The translations under genes and the position numbers were made by a program. The notes below the pieces were generated by a model. It was not told where the DNA came from. It was given only the letters and a program-made list of their open reading frames with translations, and did not search any database. This document shows, in pieces, positions 17,086 to 26,120 of a stretch of DNA of 64,000 bases. The DNA comes from Clostridia bacterium (GTDB taxonomy: Bacteria; Bacillota; Clostridia; Oscillospirales; CAG-272), in the NCBI GenBank assembly GCA_017508665.1, contig JAFVYL010000013.1:97727-161726 (forward strand). The letters are read 5' to 3'. Position 1 is the stretch's first letter; each line of letters starts with the position of its first letter.

Positions 17086-17117
17086 AACAGAAGCACTCGG
17101 TGAAAAGTGCTTCTGTT
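17086..17117 (-). terminator. terminator of the GH20-like gene
   Basis: AACAGAAGCACT (17086-17097) pairs perfectly with AGTGCTTCTGTT (17106-17117), 8-nt loop. On the minus strand the T-rich continuation comes from AAATAAAAAC at 17079-17088. Confidence 0.8.
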
Positions 17118-17143
17118 TCGTTATAACACGTGTGATTTTTATA

Positions 17144-19516
17144 TCAGCTTAGCTTCACTCCGAGAACGCCTGCGCTAAGAAGGATTGCATAGTCCTTTTC
17201 GTGCGGGGTATAGGAGATGGAGCTTATTGCCTTTTCCGGGTGGGGGTTATCCCAGACCTGACCGAGAAGCAGCACGGGTGCGCCCTCTGCGGTGCGGCAC
17301 TCGTAGGTTGGATCTGCATACCACGTGCCGACGTAGCCCTGATGGCGATAGTACTGCTGCGGCAGAGGAAGTCCGTAAGGTGCGGAATGGTGGAGTATTC
17401 CGCCGGCATAGTTTACGGGTATCTCTACTGCCTCACCGTCCTCGTAGGTTACCGTATAGCTTCCAACGGGCACGAGATCTTGCCAGCATATGCGGGGTGC
17501 GGGATTAAGTGTCGTATGCTCTAAGATAAGACGGTCATACTTTGCGCCAATCTTAAGTTTGCCAGTAGGCTCGGTAAGACCGAGGAAGGATAGCTCCTCG
17601 GGTATTCTCGCGGATTCGCCGGGGAGAGTGCCGAGTATATCTGCCGCGTCAACGTCGGTAGCAAGGTACAGATCGTATCTTCCGTGCATGAGATCGCGCA
17701 TTTCCGGGATAACACACTGACCGATAAGCGCTGTGAGGGCAGGGCGGTCACACTCGGTGTAGCTATTTGCATTCCAAAGCGTTTCTGCGGTGTAGGGAAG
17801 ATCGAAGAATTTGCCGTTGAGCGCAAATTTATCCTCTGAGACAGCAGTCCAGGTGGAAACCTCACCGCCCGTCATACCGTCTTTTGCTATTCTCCTTGCA
17901 AATCTCGGATAGTGTGAGGAATAAAGGTTACCCATCATTATATTTTTGTAGCCTGCGGGCAGGATATCGTCCTCTATATCTTTATCAAAGTGATAGTACC
18001 ATGTGAAGTCAAGCAGCGCAAGATCCTTAGGCAATTCATCCTTAACTATCGAGTAGTCCTCACCTGTATAGTACATATCCGTGTGAAGCATATCCGACCA
18101 AAGCATGGTTTTGAGGCCCTTTTTGGCAAGATGATCATAGAGAGCCTTTACGTGCTCTATGTAGACTCGCGGTCCGCCCTTTTTGCGGCACTCGGAGCAG
18201 AGGCCTATATGATATACCTCGTCATGACCGATGTGTACGTATCGACGTGGCTTTACTACTTCGACTACCTCGTCTATTATATCGTAGATCATCTGCATAC
18301 ATCTCTCGTCCGAGGGGCAGTAGCAGTGGTCAAAAATATTGCTATGGTGTATACCCGAGACGTCGGTGTCCGGTATTTCCGCTACATAGCTCGCGTGATT
18401 CATCACGGGTTTGCCGGACTTCTCCTCAAGATATTTGCCAAGCTCGGCAAACTCGGGGTGCGCGTTTGTGATATATTCAACGTGGGAGAGGCTCTGCACC
18501 TCGGGTATGACCTCGATGCCGTATTTTTCGATCGACTCGACAAGCTCGCGTACCTCGTCCTTTTCGAGAGCTGTACCCTCAGCACCGATATCCGCGTGCA
18601 TCACGCGCGCTCCCTTGCCCTCGCGGTGGAGTCTTTCTGCCTCGATCCACTTTTCCGTGATCTCGGGGTGGCGATCATAACGCATATCCCCGTTGAATTC
18701 GAGTATTACGTGATTGTATCCGAAGGGGAGAAGCACGTAGCGGATAAGCTTTTTGAAGAAGTCGAAGTTCGATCTCTCGGGCAGTCCCATATGGAATCCG
18801 CGCATAGGTGCATCGGGCTTGTCATCTATTTCTATGATTGGGAGATATCCGCTGTCCCAAAGGTCGATAACTCGACACGCTCCCCATAAAAGCGCAAGCT
18901 TTGTACCTGCCTTTACGGTAGCCTCTGTCTCTGTGACGGATACCGTGTATCTCTCGTCAGCATATTCCTTGCATATCTCATATCTGAGTGTGATACCGCC
19001 CTCCGCGAGAGTCTCAAGCCTTTCTTCAAGGCTCTCACGTGTGAATTCCGCGGCAAAGGAAGCAACATCTCCATCACCTACGATTTTGCCGATCTTTACT
19101 CTGTTACCGCCGAATTTACAGGTCTTGGGACGGGGGAGAAGAAGCGGCTCGTCATCATCGGGCGCGAAGCCGTATATCTCAGCACCGGAGAAGGTGAGAT
19201 CTGTCATTTTTCCTCTCGCTCTTATTACCACCTCAGAGCCGCAGAGGTTTACGTATACGGGGGATGCCGTGTCTTTTGCGCAGACTCTTACACCGTCAAC
19301 GAAAACGGTTATTTTGTCCGCTCCCACGATACCGTGTGTAATTTCTCCGATAAAATAGCTTTTATCAAGGGTATATTTGATATCTACGTCCGAGGTGTAT
19401 ATAACACCGGATGCCCATACGAAGCCTGAGCCGTTGTTCTGAGGCTCAAACGGGATATCCGTGTTTGCATGGCAGAAGCTCGGGCGTATGTCTTTTGATA
19501 TATTTCCTATGTACAT
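17144..19516 (-). CDS. glycoside hydrolase family 20-like beta-N-acetylhexosaminidase
   Basis: 790 residues. The beta/alpha-barrel holds the family catalytic pair D432-E433 in YVHIGHDEVY; GH20 enzymes cleave terminal GlcNAc/GalNAc by substrate-assisted catalysis. Other family pieces are MRGFHMGLPERSNFDFFKK before the barrel and GIEVIPEVQSLSHVEY. N-terminal and C-terminal beta-rich modules flank it. No signal peptide is present (start MYIGNISKDIRPSF), so the enzyme should be cytoplasmic and act on imported oligosaccharides. AAAGGAG precedes the start. It is the minus-strand arm of a locus with an AraC regulator, nagB and nagA. Substrate linkage is not predictable, and intracellular GH20 outliers may have other hexosaminide specificities. 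Confidence 0.85.
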   Translation of the reverse strand: MYIGNISKDIRPSFCHANTDIPFEPQNNGSGFVWASGVIYTSDVDIKYTLDKSYFIGEITHGIVGADKITVFVDGVRVCAKDTASPVYVNLCGSEVVIRARGKMTDLTFSGAEIYGFAPDDDEPLLLPRPKTCKFGGNRVKIGKIVGDGDVASFAAEFTRESLEERLETLAEGGITLRYEICKEYADERYTVSVTETEATVKAGTKLALLWGACRVIDLWDSGYLPIIEIDDKPDAPMRGFHMGLPERSNFDFFKKLIRYVLLPFGYNHVILEFNGDMRYDRHPEITEKWIEAERLHREGKGARVMHADIGAEGTALEKDEVRELVESIEKYGIEVIPEVQSLSHVEYITNAHPEFAELGKYLEEKSGKPVMNHASYVAEIPDTDVSGIHHSNIFDHCYCPSDERCMQMIYDIIDEVVEVVKPRRYVHIGHDEVYHIGLCSECRKKGGPRVYIEHVKALYDHLAKKGLKTMLWSDMLHTDMYYTGEDYSIVKDELPKDLALLDFTWYYHFDKDIEDDILPAGYKNIMMGNLYSSHYPRFARRIAKDGMTGGEVSTWTAVSEDKFALNGKFFDLPYTAETLWNANSYTECDRPALTALIGQCVIPEMRDLMHGRYDLYLATDVDAADILGTLPGESARIPEELSFLGLTEPTGKLKIGAKYDRLILEHTTLNPAPRICWQDLVPVGSYTVTYEDGEAVEIPVNYAGGILHHSAPYGLPLPQQYYRHQGYVGTWYADPTYECRTAEGAPVLLLGQVWDNPHPEKAISSISYTPHEKDYAILLSAGVLGVKLS

Positions 19517-19570
19517 ATCTTTCTCCTTTTGAGGTGATCTATATTTGTATTGTATAACGGTTTTCTCTTA

Positions 19571-19606
19571 AATTGAATTGCAAAATCGATACATTGTATT
19601 GCAAAA
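19571..19606 (-). promoter_or_regulatory. candidate AraC operator, direct repeat TTTTGCAATWCAAT
   Basis: Two copies on the minus strand, TTTTGCAATACAAT (19606-19593) and TTTTGCAATTCAAT (19585-19572), are 21 bp apart, two helical turns. They overlap a likely promoter for the GH20 gene (TTCAAT, 17 nt, TACAAT). Direct repeats at this spacing are typical of AraC-family sites. A third copy of the core, TTTTGCAATAC, is at 20478-20488 between the regulator and the divergent catabolic operon. Confidence 0.55.
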
Positions 19607-19608
19607 CA

Positions 19609-20424
19609 TCAACTTTCTTTTCTCGTCCGTCTATCCTCGCCCGACGGTGGGTGCCCGAAGAATGAGACGTAGTTTCTGTAGAAGGTGGTGTAATCGTTAA
19701 ATCCGCACTGCTCATACACCTCCGTGGGAGTTTTTCCGTCGATTATCATTCTTTCTGCCAGGAGCAGTTTTTTGGAGTTGATATATTTTGCAGGTGTCTG
19801 CTTAAGCTCCTTTTTGAATAGGCGGAACAGGTAGCTTTCACTGACAAAGCAGCTCTTCGCCACCTCGTCTACATTCTCAAGCGTGGTAAGATTGTTATTG
19901 ATGTAGGTGAGCGCATCGGATATTGTGGCAGAGGTCACCTCCGGGGCATCCGTCCGCTCTGTCGCAGGGGTTACGCTGAGCAGATAGAGCAGTTCATTTA
20001 AAAGCGAGGTCAGTATGTTTTCAAAGTCCTCTCCGGAGAAGTGCTTGAAATAGAAATCCGTCTTTTTGATTATTTCGGTAGCCATACTGTACTCCTCGAG
20101 ATTTATTATCTCGGGCGCTTCGTCCAATAGCTCAATACGGGCTATATTTTTCGTCTTTGTGCTGATAAGTATATCGTATCTCTCGTAGTCACAGGACGAG
20201 TCTATCTGCACGTAGTGGTATTTTGACGGCTTGATAAGTACAAGGTCGCCGCGCTTGAGCTTGTACCTTCTGTCCTCGATGACGTGCGTGGCGTCTCCGC
20301 CTACGAAATACAGCAGCTCATACATGTTGTGCGAGTGCATTGAGTATGCGTTCTTCGGCATATTTCGGGTAGTCTCATGCTTAAAGAAAAGATATTCGCT
20401 CTCGTATAAATATTCCCGATTCAT
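19609..20424 (-). CDS. AraC-family transcriptional regulator
   Basis: 271 residues: an N-terminal cupin sensor domain (about 20-130, with SMHSHNMYELLYFVGGDATHV and LIKPSKYHYV) and a C-terminal double helix-turn-helix (about 170-265, with VDEVAKSCFVSESYLFRLFKKELKQTPAKY and YEQCGFNDYTTFYRNYVSFFGHPPS). It sits between the GH20-like gene (same strand, downstream) and the divergent oxidoreductase-nagBA operon, so it probably senses a sugar from that pathway and controls both arms. Shared TTTTGCAATAC motifs lie at both promoters. Only a weak GAGAAAA ribosome binding site precedes the start. Confidence 0.92.
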   Translation of the reverse strand: MNREYLYESEYLFFKHETTRNMPKNAYSMHSHNMYELLYFVGGDATHVIEDRRYKLKRGDLVLIKPSKYHYVQIDSSCDYERYDILISTKTKNIARIELLDEAPEIINLEEYSMATEIIKKTDFYFKHFSGEDFENILTSLLNELLYLLSVTPATERTDAPEVTSATISDALTYINNNLTTLENVDEVAKSCFVSESYLFRLFKKELKQTPAKYINSKKLLLAERMIIDGKTPTEVYEQCGFNDYTTFYRNYVSFFGHPPSGEDRRTRKES

Positions 20425-20477
20425 ATTTTTCTCATTTCGGTAGATCTTTTTTGTTCATTATACCATTAATGTTCATT

Positions 20478-20488
20478 TTTTGCAATAC
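20478..20488 (+). promoter_or_regulatory. single TTTTGCAATAC motif in the divergent promoter region
   Basis: Matches the core of the two repeats at 19571-19606. It lies 92 bp before the first catabolic gene and 54 bp from the regulator start, a place where it could serve both. The rest of 20425-20578 is AT-rich; I could not choose a single promoter pair with confidence. Confidence 0.45.
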
Positions 20489-20578
20489 TAAAGTCTAATT
20501 TATGCTATTTATTTTTCACAAACTATATCTTATACTAAATACAGCAGTAATAATTTTACATAAATAAAGGAGAATACT

Positions 20579-21649
20579 ATGAAAAAGCTGAATCTGGCAA
20601 TAATCGGACAGGGCAGAAGCGGTAAGGATATTCACGGTCTTTATCTCAGAGGCGAAAAGAACGTTTACTATAACGTAAAGTACGTTGTCGATGCTGATGA
20701 GTACAGACGCGGAGTTGCAGAGCAGATATACCCCGGCTGCAAGACCTTTGCGGATTATCGCGAGCTCTTTGATCTTGATGACGTTGATATCGTTGTCAAC
20801 GCAAGCTATTCCGAATACCATTATCCCATCACCGAGGATCTTCTTAACCACGGCTTCAACGTGCTTGTTGAGAAGCCGTTTGCGAGAACGAGATACGAAT
20901 GTGACAGACTCATAAAGCTGGCTCGAGACAATGGCGTTACCCTCGCTGTGTTCCAGCAGTCTAATTATGCTCCCATTTACACCTTTGCCAAGGAGGTTAT
21001 AGACTCCGGCAAGCTCGGTGATATCAAGCAGGTGAGCATAAGATATAACGGCTTTGTAAGACGTTGGGACTGGCAGACTCTTCAGGTAAAGGTAGCGGGC
21101 GGACTTTACAACACCGGCCCTCACCCCGTATGTCTCGGCCTCAGTCTTATAGATTTTGACCCCGAGTACAACGTGGTTTACAGCAAGCTTGATACACTTC
21201 TTACCAGCGGCGACTCCGATGATTTCTGCAAGATCATTATTGAAACTCCCGAGCGCCCCGTGGTAGATATTGAGGTTACATCCGCCGACGCCTACAGCGA
21301 TTACAATCTTAAGCTCATTGGCTCTCGCGGCACGTACAAGTCAACGACTCTCAAGTACAAGATGACCTACGTGGTCGACGGCGAGAACCCCGAGCGTCCT
21401 GTTATTCCTACCTTCCTCGAGGACGAGAACCGCAATCCCGCGTACTGCCGCGAGGATCTTGTAAAGCACGTGGAGGAGGGTGACTTTGAGGGAGATGCAT
21501 TCTCTGTAGGTACTCCCACTCTCTACGAGCAGCTTTATTATAAGCTCACCGAGGGCAGAGAAATGGATATTACTCCCGAGATGGCCGCTGAGGTGATCTC
21601 GGTTATAGAAACCGTACACGCTCACAATCCCCTTCCTTTGAAATTCTGA
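20579..21649 (+). CDS. Gfo/Idh/MocA-family oxidoreductase (356 aa)
   Basis: N-terminal Rossmann domain with a glycine-rich NAD(P) loop IIGQGRSGKDIHG, the GFNVLVEKPFA loop carrying the catalytic EKP lysine, and the C-terminal alpha/beta substrate domain. Length is typical. Family members oxidise or reduce sugars and inositols, or act in transient 3-keto chemistry. First gene of a plus-strand operon with AAAGGAG nine bases upstream. A second Gfo/Idh gene, an isomerase and nagBA follow at spacings of a few bases, so it likely acts on an amino-sugar derivative. Exact substrate unknown. Confidence 0.9.
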   Translation: MKKLNLAIIGQGRSGKDIHGLYLRGEKNVYYNVKYVVDADEYRRGVAEQIYPGCKTFADYRELFDLDDVDIVVNASYSEYHYPITEDLLNHGFNVLVEKPFARTRYECDRLIKLARDNGVTLAVFQQSNYAPIYTFAKEVIDSGKLGDIKQVSIRYNGFVRRWDWQTLQVKVAGGLYNTGPHPVCLGLSLIDFDPEYNVVYSKLDTLLTSGDSDDFCKIIIETPERPVVDIEVTSADAYSDYNLKLIGSRGTYKSTTLKYKMTYVVDGENPERPVIPTFLEDENRNPAYCREDLVKHVEEGDFEGDAFSVGTPTLYEQLYYKLTEGREMDITPEMAAEVISVIETVHAHNPLPLKF

Positions 21650-21657
21650 GGTGCAAT

Positions 21658-22533
21658 ATGAAAAGAATAGCTATTATCGGTTGCGAAAACTCGCACGCTG
21701 ATACGTTTCTTAACTTTATATACAACACCGACAAGTACCGCGACGTAGAGGTCATAGGAGTTTACAGCAACGAGCCCGCTGCGGCAAAGGCGCTGAACGA
21801 AAAGTACGGTGTTGCCGTTATGGAGAATTATACCGATGCGCTTGGCAAGATAGACGGACTTGTGATTACCGCGCGCCACGGAGATTTGCATTACGAGTAT
21901 GCAAAGCCGTATCTTGAGAGCGGCATACCGATGTTTATCGATAAGCCTCTTACCATCAAGGCCTCGGATGCTGTCGCGTTTATGAACGACCTTAAAGCAA
22001 ACGCCGTAAGAGTGACGGGCGGATCGTCCTTGAAGCACGATATAGGCGTAAAGACTCTTAAGGCGGAAAGAGAAAATCTTGTTGACGGAGAAACTCTCGG
22101 CGGATTTGTCAGAGCACCTCTCAATGCGGATAACATCTATGGCGGATTCTATTTCTACGCGCCCCATCTCGTTGAGGTAGTCTCTGAGGTCTTTGGCAGA
22201 TATCCCGTATCGGTAGAAGCAAAGAGAGTCGGAAAAACCACGAACGTACAGTTTAACTATGAAGGCTACACCGTGCACGGAACGTTCGTAGATGATAATT
22301 ATGTATACTATGCTTGTCGTTTTGCTGATAAATCGGTTAAGGGTATGAATCTTGAGAGTACGGATGAGCACAACTGGTTTGAGTCCGAGTTCTGTGAGTT
22401 TTATGCGCTGCTTAACGGTGCTCCGTCTCCCGTATCCTACGAGGATATCTTCTCGTCCGTGTTTGTAATGAATGCGATCGATCGCTCTTTAGCAAGCGGC
22501 GGAGAAGAAAGTGTAAAGTACTTTGAGGCCTAA
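21658..22533 (+). CDS. Gfo/Idh/MocA-family oxidoreductase (291 aa)
   Basis: A shorter second member: Rossmann start MKRIAIIGCENSHADTF (GxxxSHA replaces the usual GxGxxG), DGLVITARHGDLHYEYAKPYL and MFIDKPLTIKA, which keeps the catalytic DKP lysine. The C-terminal domain is short. It lies 8 bp after the first oxidoreductase behind GAGGTG. The unusual dinucleotide loop and small size set it apart from its neighbour, and the two may act on successive steps or as a pair. Substrate unknown. Confidence 0.85.
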   Translation: MKRIAIIGCENSHADTFLNFIYNTDKYRDVEVIGVYSNEPAAAKALNEKYGVAVMENYTDALGKIDGLVITARHGDLHYEYAKPYLESGIPMFIDKPLTIKASDAVAFMNDLKANAVRVTGGSSLKHDIGVKTLKAERENLVDGETLGGFVRAPLNADNIYGGFYFYAPHLVEVVSEVFGRYPVSVEAKRVGKTTNVQFNYEGYTVHGTFVDDNYVYYACRFADKSVKGMNLESTDEHNWFESEFCEFYALLNGAPSPVSYEDIFSSVFVMNAIDRSLASGGEESVKYFEA

Positions 22534-22542
22534 GGAGAGAAT

Positions 22543-23388
22543 ATGGGTAAAATAATACTTTCCGCTTTTGCGGATGAATACTCGAGCAATTTTGCAGAGC
22601 AGCTTGAGGCTCTCAACGGCTATGGAATCGGACACGTCGAGATCAGAGGAGTAGACGGAAAAAACGTCTCCGTCCTTACCAAAAACGAAGTCTTGGAGGC
22701 AAAGAAAAAGCTCGAATTTTACGGTATTGGTGTTTCAGCTATAGGCTCACCGATAGGCAAGATAGAGCTCGACGGAGATCTTGACGGTCATTGTGAGATG
22801 GCTCGGCGTGTTTTTGAGACCGCCGGAGAGCTTGGAGCAAAGTATGTCAGAATGTTCAGCTTCTATGCACCTACAGGACGTGATATAACAGAATGCAGAG
22901 ATGATGTGTTTGAGAATCTTGGCAGACTTGCTACCCTTGCCAGATCGCACGGGGTGGTGCTTTGTCATGAAAATGAGGCGAAAATATACGGTGACGTACC
23001 TGCTCGGTGCCGTGAGATAGCCGATACCTTCACCGATATCAAGACAGTCTTCGACATGGGTAACTACGTGCTCGAGGGTGTGAAGCCTTATACCGAGGGC
23101 TACGGACTTCTCAAGGATAAGATAGCATACTTCCATATCAAGGACGCGCTTTCCGCGGGAGCTATCGTTCCTCCCGGATGCGGTGAGGCACACATAAAGG
23201 AGATACTTGCCGATCACGTCAGCTATGCGGAGGATGATTTCTTCGTTTCTCTTGAGCCTCATCTTCAGCTTTTCTCAGGTCTCAATGCGCTTGTGGGAAG
23301 AAAATTTGAAAATCCTTACAAGTATAGCGATGCCAAAGAAGCGTTTACCGATGCCGTCAATAAGTTAAAGGAGATATTACCACGATGA
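22543..23388 (+). CDS. sugar phosphate isomerase/epimerase (xylose isomerase-like TIM barrel)
   Basis: 281 residues with the AP-endonuclease-2 fold pattern: LSAFADEYSSNFAEQLEAL, GHVEIRGVDGKN, VLCHENEAKIYGD (metal-binding Glu), VFDMGNYVLEG (Asp) and AYFHIKDAL (His). Proteins like this isomerise or epimerise sugars or keto-sugars and often partner Gfo/Idh enzymes. AAGGAGAG precedes the start. The gene overlaps nagB by four bases (ATGA), indicating translational coupling. Confidence 0.88.
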   Translation: MGKIILSAFADEYSSNFAEQLEALNGYGIGHVEIRGVDGKNVSVLTKNEVLEAKKKLEFYGIGVSAIGSPIGKIELDGDLDGHCEMARRVFETAGELGAKYVRMFSFYAPTGRDITECRDDVFENLGRLATLARSHGVVLCHENEAKIYGDVPARCREIADTFTDIKTVFDMGNYVLEGVKPYTEGYGLLKDKIAYFHIKDALSAGAIVPPGCGEAHIKEILADHVSYAEDDFFVSLEPHLQLFSGLNALVGRKFENPYKYSDAKEAFTDAVNKLKEILPR

Positions 23389-24143
23389 GAACATTTAAAA
23401 AGGATAATCTTCAGGTAAACATATACCCCTCAAGAGACGAGATGGGCGCAGCCGCCGCGGCGGACGTTAAAGCGGCTATACTTCGCGCTCTTGAGACAAA
23501 AGACACCTTAAATATGATCTTTGCGGCAGCTCCCTCGCAGAACGAGGTGCTTGCCAATCTTGCAAAAGATTCCGAGATACCGTGGGGACGTGTTAACGCA
23601 TTCCACATGGACGAGTACGTGGGACTTGACAAGGATGCGCCCCAGGGATTTGGTAATTTCCTTCGCGATCACATCTTCGGTATAGCCCCCTTTGCGAGTG
23701 TAAATTACATCAGGATCGACGCTCCCGATAAAGAAGAGGAGTGCAGAAGATACGAGCAGCTTCTCCGCGAGAATCCCGTGGATATAGTTGTTCTTGGTAT
23801 AGGTGAAAACGGACATATCGCGTTCAACGATCCGCCGTTTGCCGATTTTAACGATGAAAGACTTGTAAAGCCTGTAAAGCTCGACGAGGTATGCAGAAAC
23901 CAGCAGGTAAACGACGGTTGCTTCGCGAAAATTGATGACGTTCCTACCCACGCCCTCACACTTACAGTTCCCGCACTCATGTCCGGCTCGGAGCTCTATT
24001 GCATCGTACCTGCGAAAACCAAGGCAAAGGCTGTATATGCTACGGTAAACGGAGAAATAACTCCCGAGTGTCCGGCAAGCGCTCTGAGAGCTCATAATTG
24101 CGCAAAGCTGTATCTTGATCAGGACAGCTCGTCGCTTCTTTAA
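23385..24143 (+). CDS. nagB: glucosamine-6-phosphate deaminase
   Basis: 252 residues of the NagB/SugarP isomerase family. It converts glucosamine 6-phosphate to fructose 6-phosphate and ammonia. Motifs: FAAAPSQNEVLANL (phosphate loop), NAFHMDEYVGL with the general-base Asp, and VLGIGENGHIAFNDPP with the ring-opening His. The residue after FN is Asp where characterised enzymes such as E. coli NagB have Glu. Length is normal. It overlaps the upstream isomerase gene and is followed four bases later by nagA, the standard pair for GlcNAc-6-P breakdown. Confidence 0.92.
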   Translation: MRTFKKDNLQVNIYPSRDEMGAAAAADVKAAILRALETKDTLNMIFAAAPSQNEVLANLAKDSEIPWGRVNAFHMDEYVGLDKDAPQGFGNFLRDHIFGIAPFASVNYIRIDAPDKEEECRRYEQLLRENPVDIVVLGIGENGHIAFNDPPFADFNDERLVKPVKLDEVCRNQQVNDGCFAKIDDVPTHALTLTVPALMSGSELYCIVPAKTKAKAVYATVNGEITPECPASALRAHNCAKLYLDQDSSSLL

Positions 24144-24147
24144 TGCT

Positions 24148-25293
24148 ATGAAAAGAATTAAAAGCACAAATATAATTTCACGCGGTAAGCTCCTTGACGG
24201 ATACGTATACTACGAAAACGGACGTATTGTGTCTGTAACCGACAGAGAGCTTCCCTTTGATGAGGAATATGACGCGGGCAGCAATTTTGTCAGCGCAGGT
24301 TTTATCGATATACATACGCACGGCGGCGGAGGTTTTTCTTTTGAGGGCGAGGTTTCCGACGTTATAAACGGAGTCAATTTCCATCTGACACACGGCACTA
24401 CCTCCATCTGCCCCACAGTGTCAGCCGCACCTATAGACGATATGCGACGCTCACTCGGCAACATCAAGGCCGCTATGTCGGACGGCAGAGTGATGGCATA
24501 CATAATCGGCGCACACCTTGAAGGGCCTTATCTTTCCTTGGCTCAGACGGGAGCTCAGGCGGGGGCGTGTATCACTTTTCCTATCAAAAATGACTATGTT
24601 TCCATAGTAAGCGACTATCGCGGCACACTCGCGAGGTGGACCTATGCGCCCGAAAACGATCAGGACACCGAGTTTGCGGAATATATGAGAGGTGCAGGTG
24701 TCCTCACATCTGCAGGACACACCAATGCTACTTATACCGATATGAAACGGGCACTTGATGCCGGTTGCGCTCTTGTCACTCACCTTTATTCCTGTACCTC
24801 GACCGTCACCAGAGATCACGGCTTCCGTTCGCTCGGTGTTATCGAGAGCACATTTCTTGAAGATGGCATTGTCGCTGAGATAATAGCCGACGGCAAGCAT
24901 CTGCCCCCCGAGCTTATCCGAATGATCTACAAGATCAAGGGCTCTGACGGAATTGTGGCTGTGACGGACAGCCTCTCCCTTGCCGGCACCGACGTTAAGA
25001 TGGGAAGAATGTCGTCGACCGATTTTATTATCGAGGACGGCGTGTGTAAGCTGCTTGACAGAAGCGCGTTTGCGGGAAGCATAGCTACGGCGGATGTTCT
25101 TCTCAGAGTGTTGACCAAGGAGACGGGCATACCGATCACCGATGCGGTCAAAATGCTCACCGAAAATCCCGCTCGTGTCATGGGACTTACGGACAAAGGC
25201 CTGCTCGAAGAAGGATACGGTGCAGATATTGTGGTATTTGACTCGGATATTTCGGTCAAGGCTGTGTTTGTTTCCGGAGAAAAAAGAGTATAA
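24148..25293 (+). CDS. nagA: N-acetylglucosamine-6-phosphate deacetylase
   Basis: 381-residue amidohydrolase removing acetate from GlcNAc-6-P ahead of NagB. Metal and catalytic motifs: DIHTHGGGG, HLEGPYLS (Glu ligand), SAGHTNATY, a THLYSCTS segment in place of the usual THLFNAM, and the catalytic Asp in VTDSLSLAG. Start at ATG 24148 is four bases after nagB, with no obvious Shine-Dalgarno, suggesting coupling to nagB. An alternative TTG frame start lies inside nagB. Last gene of the operon, followed by a weak terminator. The altered HLYSCTS loop could shift substrate range. Confidence 0.93.
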   Translation: MKRIKSTNIISRGKLLDGYVYYENGRIVSVTDRELPFDEEYDAGSNFVSAGFIDIHTHGGGGFSFEGEVSDVINGVNFHLTHGTTSICPTVSAAPIDDMRRSLGNIKAAMSDGRVMAYIIGAHLEGPYLSLAQTGAQAGACITFPIKNDYVSIVSDYRGTLARWTYAPENDQDTEFAEYMRGAGVLTSAGHTNATYTDMKRALDAGCALVTHLYSCTSTVTRDHGFRSLGVIESTFLEDGIVAEIIADGKHLPPELIRMIYKIKGSDGIVAVTDSLSLAGTDVKMGRMSSTDFIIEDGVCKLLDRSAFAGSIATADVLLRVLTKETGIPITDAVKMLTENPARVMGLTDKGLLEEGYGADIVVFDSDISVKAVFVSGEKRV

Positions 25294-25298
25294 TTTCA

Positions 25299-25330
25299 GG
25301 CGGGATGCGTCACCTTTGCAGCATCCCGCC
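25299..25330 (+). terminator. hairpin after nagA, weak T-tract
   Basis: GGCGGGATGC (25299-25308) pairs with GCATCCCGCC (25321-25330), a very stable stem, followed only by ATATTTATATG. Termination may be partial. Confidence 0.6.
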
Positions 25331-25370
25331 ATATTTATATGTTATTTAATTTTAATTCACAAAACAAAAG

Positions 25371-25399
25371 TTGCAAAGTGTGTTTATTTGTGCTATACT
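25371..25399 (+). promoter_or_regulatory. extended -10 promoter for the two-component genes
   Basis: TTGCAA (25371-25376), 17 nt, TATACT (25394-25399), with TG one base ahead of the -10 (TGC-TATACT). Confidence 0.65.
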
Positions 25400-25427
25400 A
25401 AATAAAAGTATAAATTTTGGAGGGAAT

Positions 25428-26120
25428 ATGCGTATTTTAATTGTTGATGACGAAGCAGATATACGTAGAATTCTGCGCATCCTTCTTGAAAAGGCTAAAT
25501 ATGAAGTAATTGAAGCTCAGGACGGACTGTCCGCGATTGAGTGTGTAAAAAATGACAGAAGCATTGATCTTTGCATTATGGACGTCATGATGCCGAATAT
25601 GTCGGGCATCGAGGCTACGTCGGTCATACGCGGATTCTCGCCTGTGCCCGTTCTTTTCCTTACTGCAAAATCTCTTGCGCGAGATAAGGCGGTAGCTTAC
25701 GCCAGCGGAGGCGACGATTACGTGATCAAGCCATTCTCCTCGGGTGAGCTTCTTATGAAGGTAGAGGCTCTTACGAGAAGATATAACTCCTATGGAGTTA
25801 AGGATGACGATGTAGTGGACGGTGTGAGACTCAACTCGGGTGTTACCGTTAACGTCGAGGGACGCGAGGTTGCTAAAAACGGTGTCAGAATTGAGATGAG
25901 AGATAAGGAGATAGACGTCCTTATATACCTTGTCAAGAACCGCGGACGCGTTGTCAGCTCGGACGAGCTTTATCAGGCTGTATGGGGCGAGATTCCGCTC
26001 GCTTCGTCGGGTAATAACGTAACGGTGCATATCCTTAATCTCAGACGTAAGCTCGAGGATAGCGCCGGCGGACAGAAAGTTATCAGAACCGTATGGGGAA
26101 AGGGTTATCAGATTGATTAG
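25428..26120 (+). CDS. OmpR/PhoB-family response regulator
   Basis: 230 residues: a receiver domain (1-about 120) with the acidic pair in IVDDEAD, phospho-acceptor D52 in CIMDVMMPNMSG, and the conserved Lys in DDYVIKPFSSGEL. A C-terminal winged helix follows (about 130-230, SSDELYQAVWGE, NNVTVHILNLRRKL, IRTVWGKGYQID). It starts at ATG 25428 behind TGGAGGGA. It overlaps the kinase start by 8 bp, so the two are a cognate pair. Target genes unknown. Confidence 0.95.
   Translation: MRILIVDDEADIRRILRILLEKAKYEVIEAQDGLSAIECVKNDRSIDLCIMDVMMPNMSGIEATSVIRGFSPVPVLFLTAKSLARDKAVAYASGGDDYVIKPFSSGELLMKVEALTRRYNSYGVKDDDVVDGVRLNSGVTVNVEGREVAKNGVRIEMRDKEIDVLIYLVKNRGRVVSSDELYQAVWGEIPLASSGNNVTVHILNLRRKLEDSAGGQKVIRTVWGKGYQID

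Noticed and set aside
17990..18889. 299-codon plus-strand frame opposite the GH20-like gene
   Set aside because: Antisense shadow; the minus strand encodes intact GH20 motifs here and the plus frame lacks a start site.
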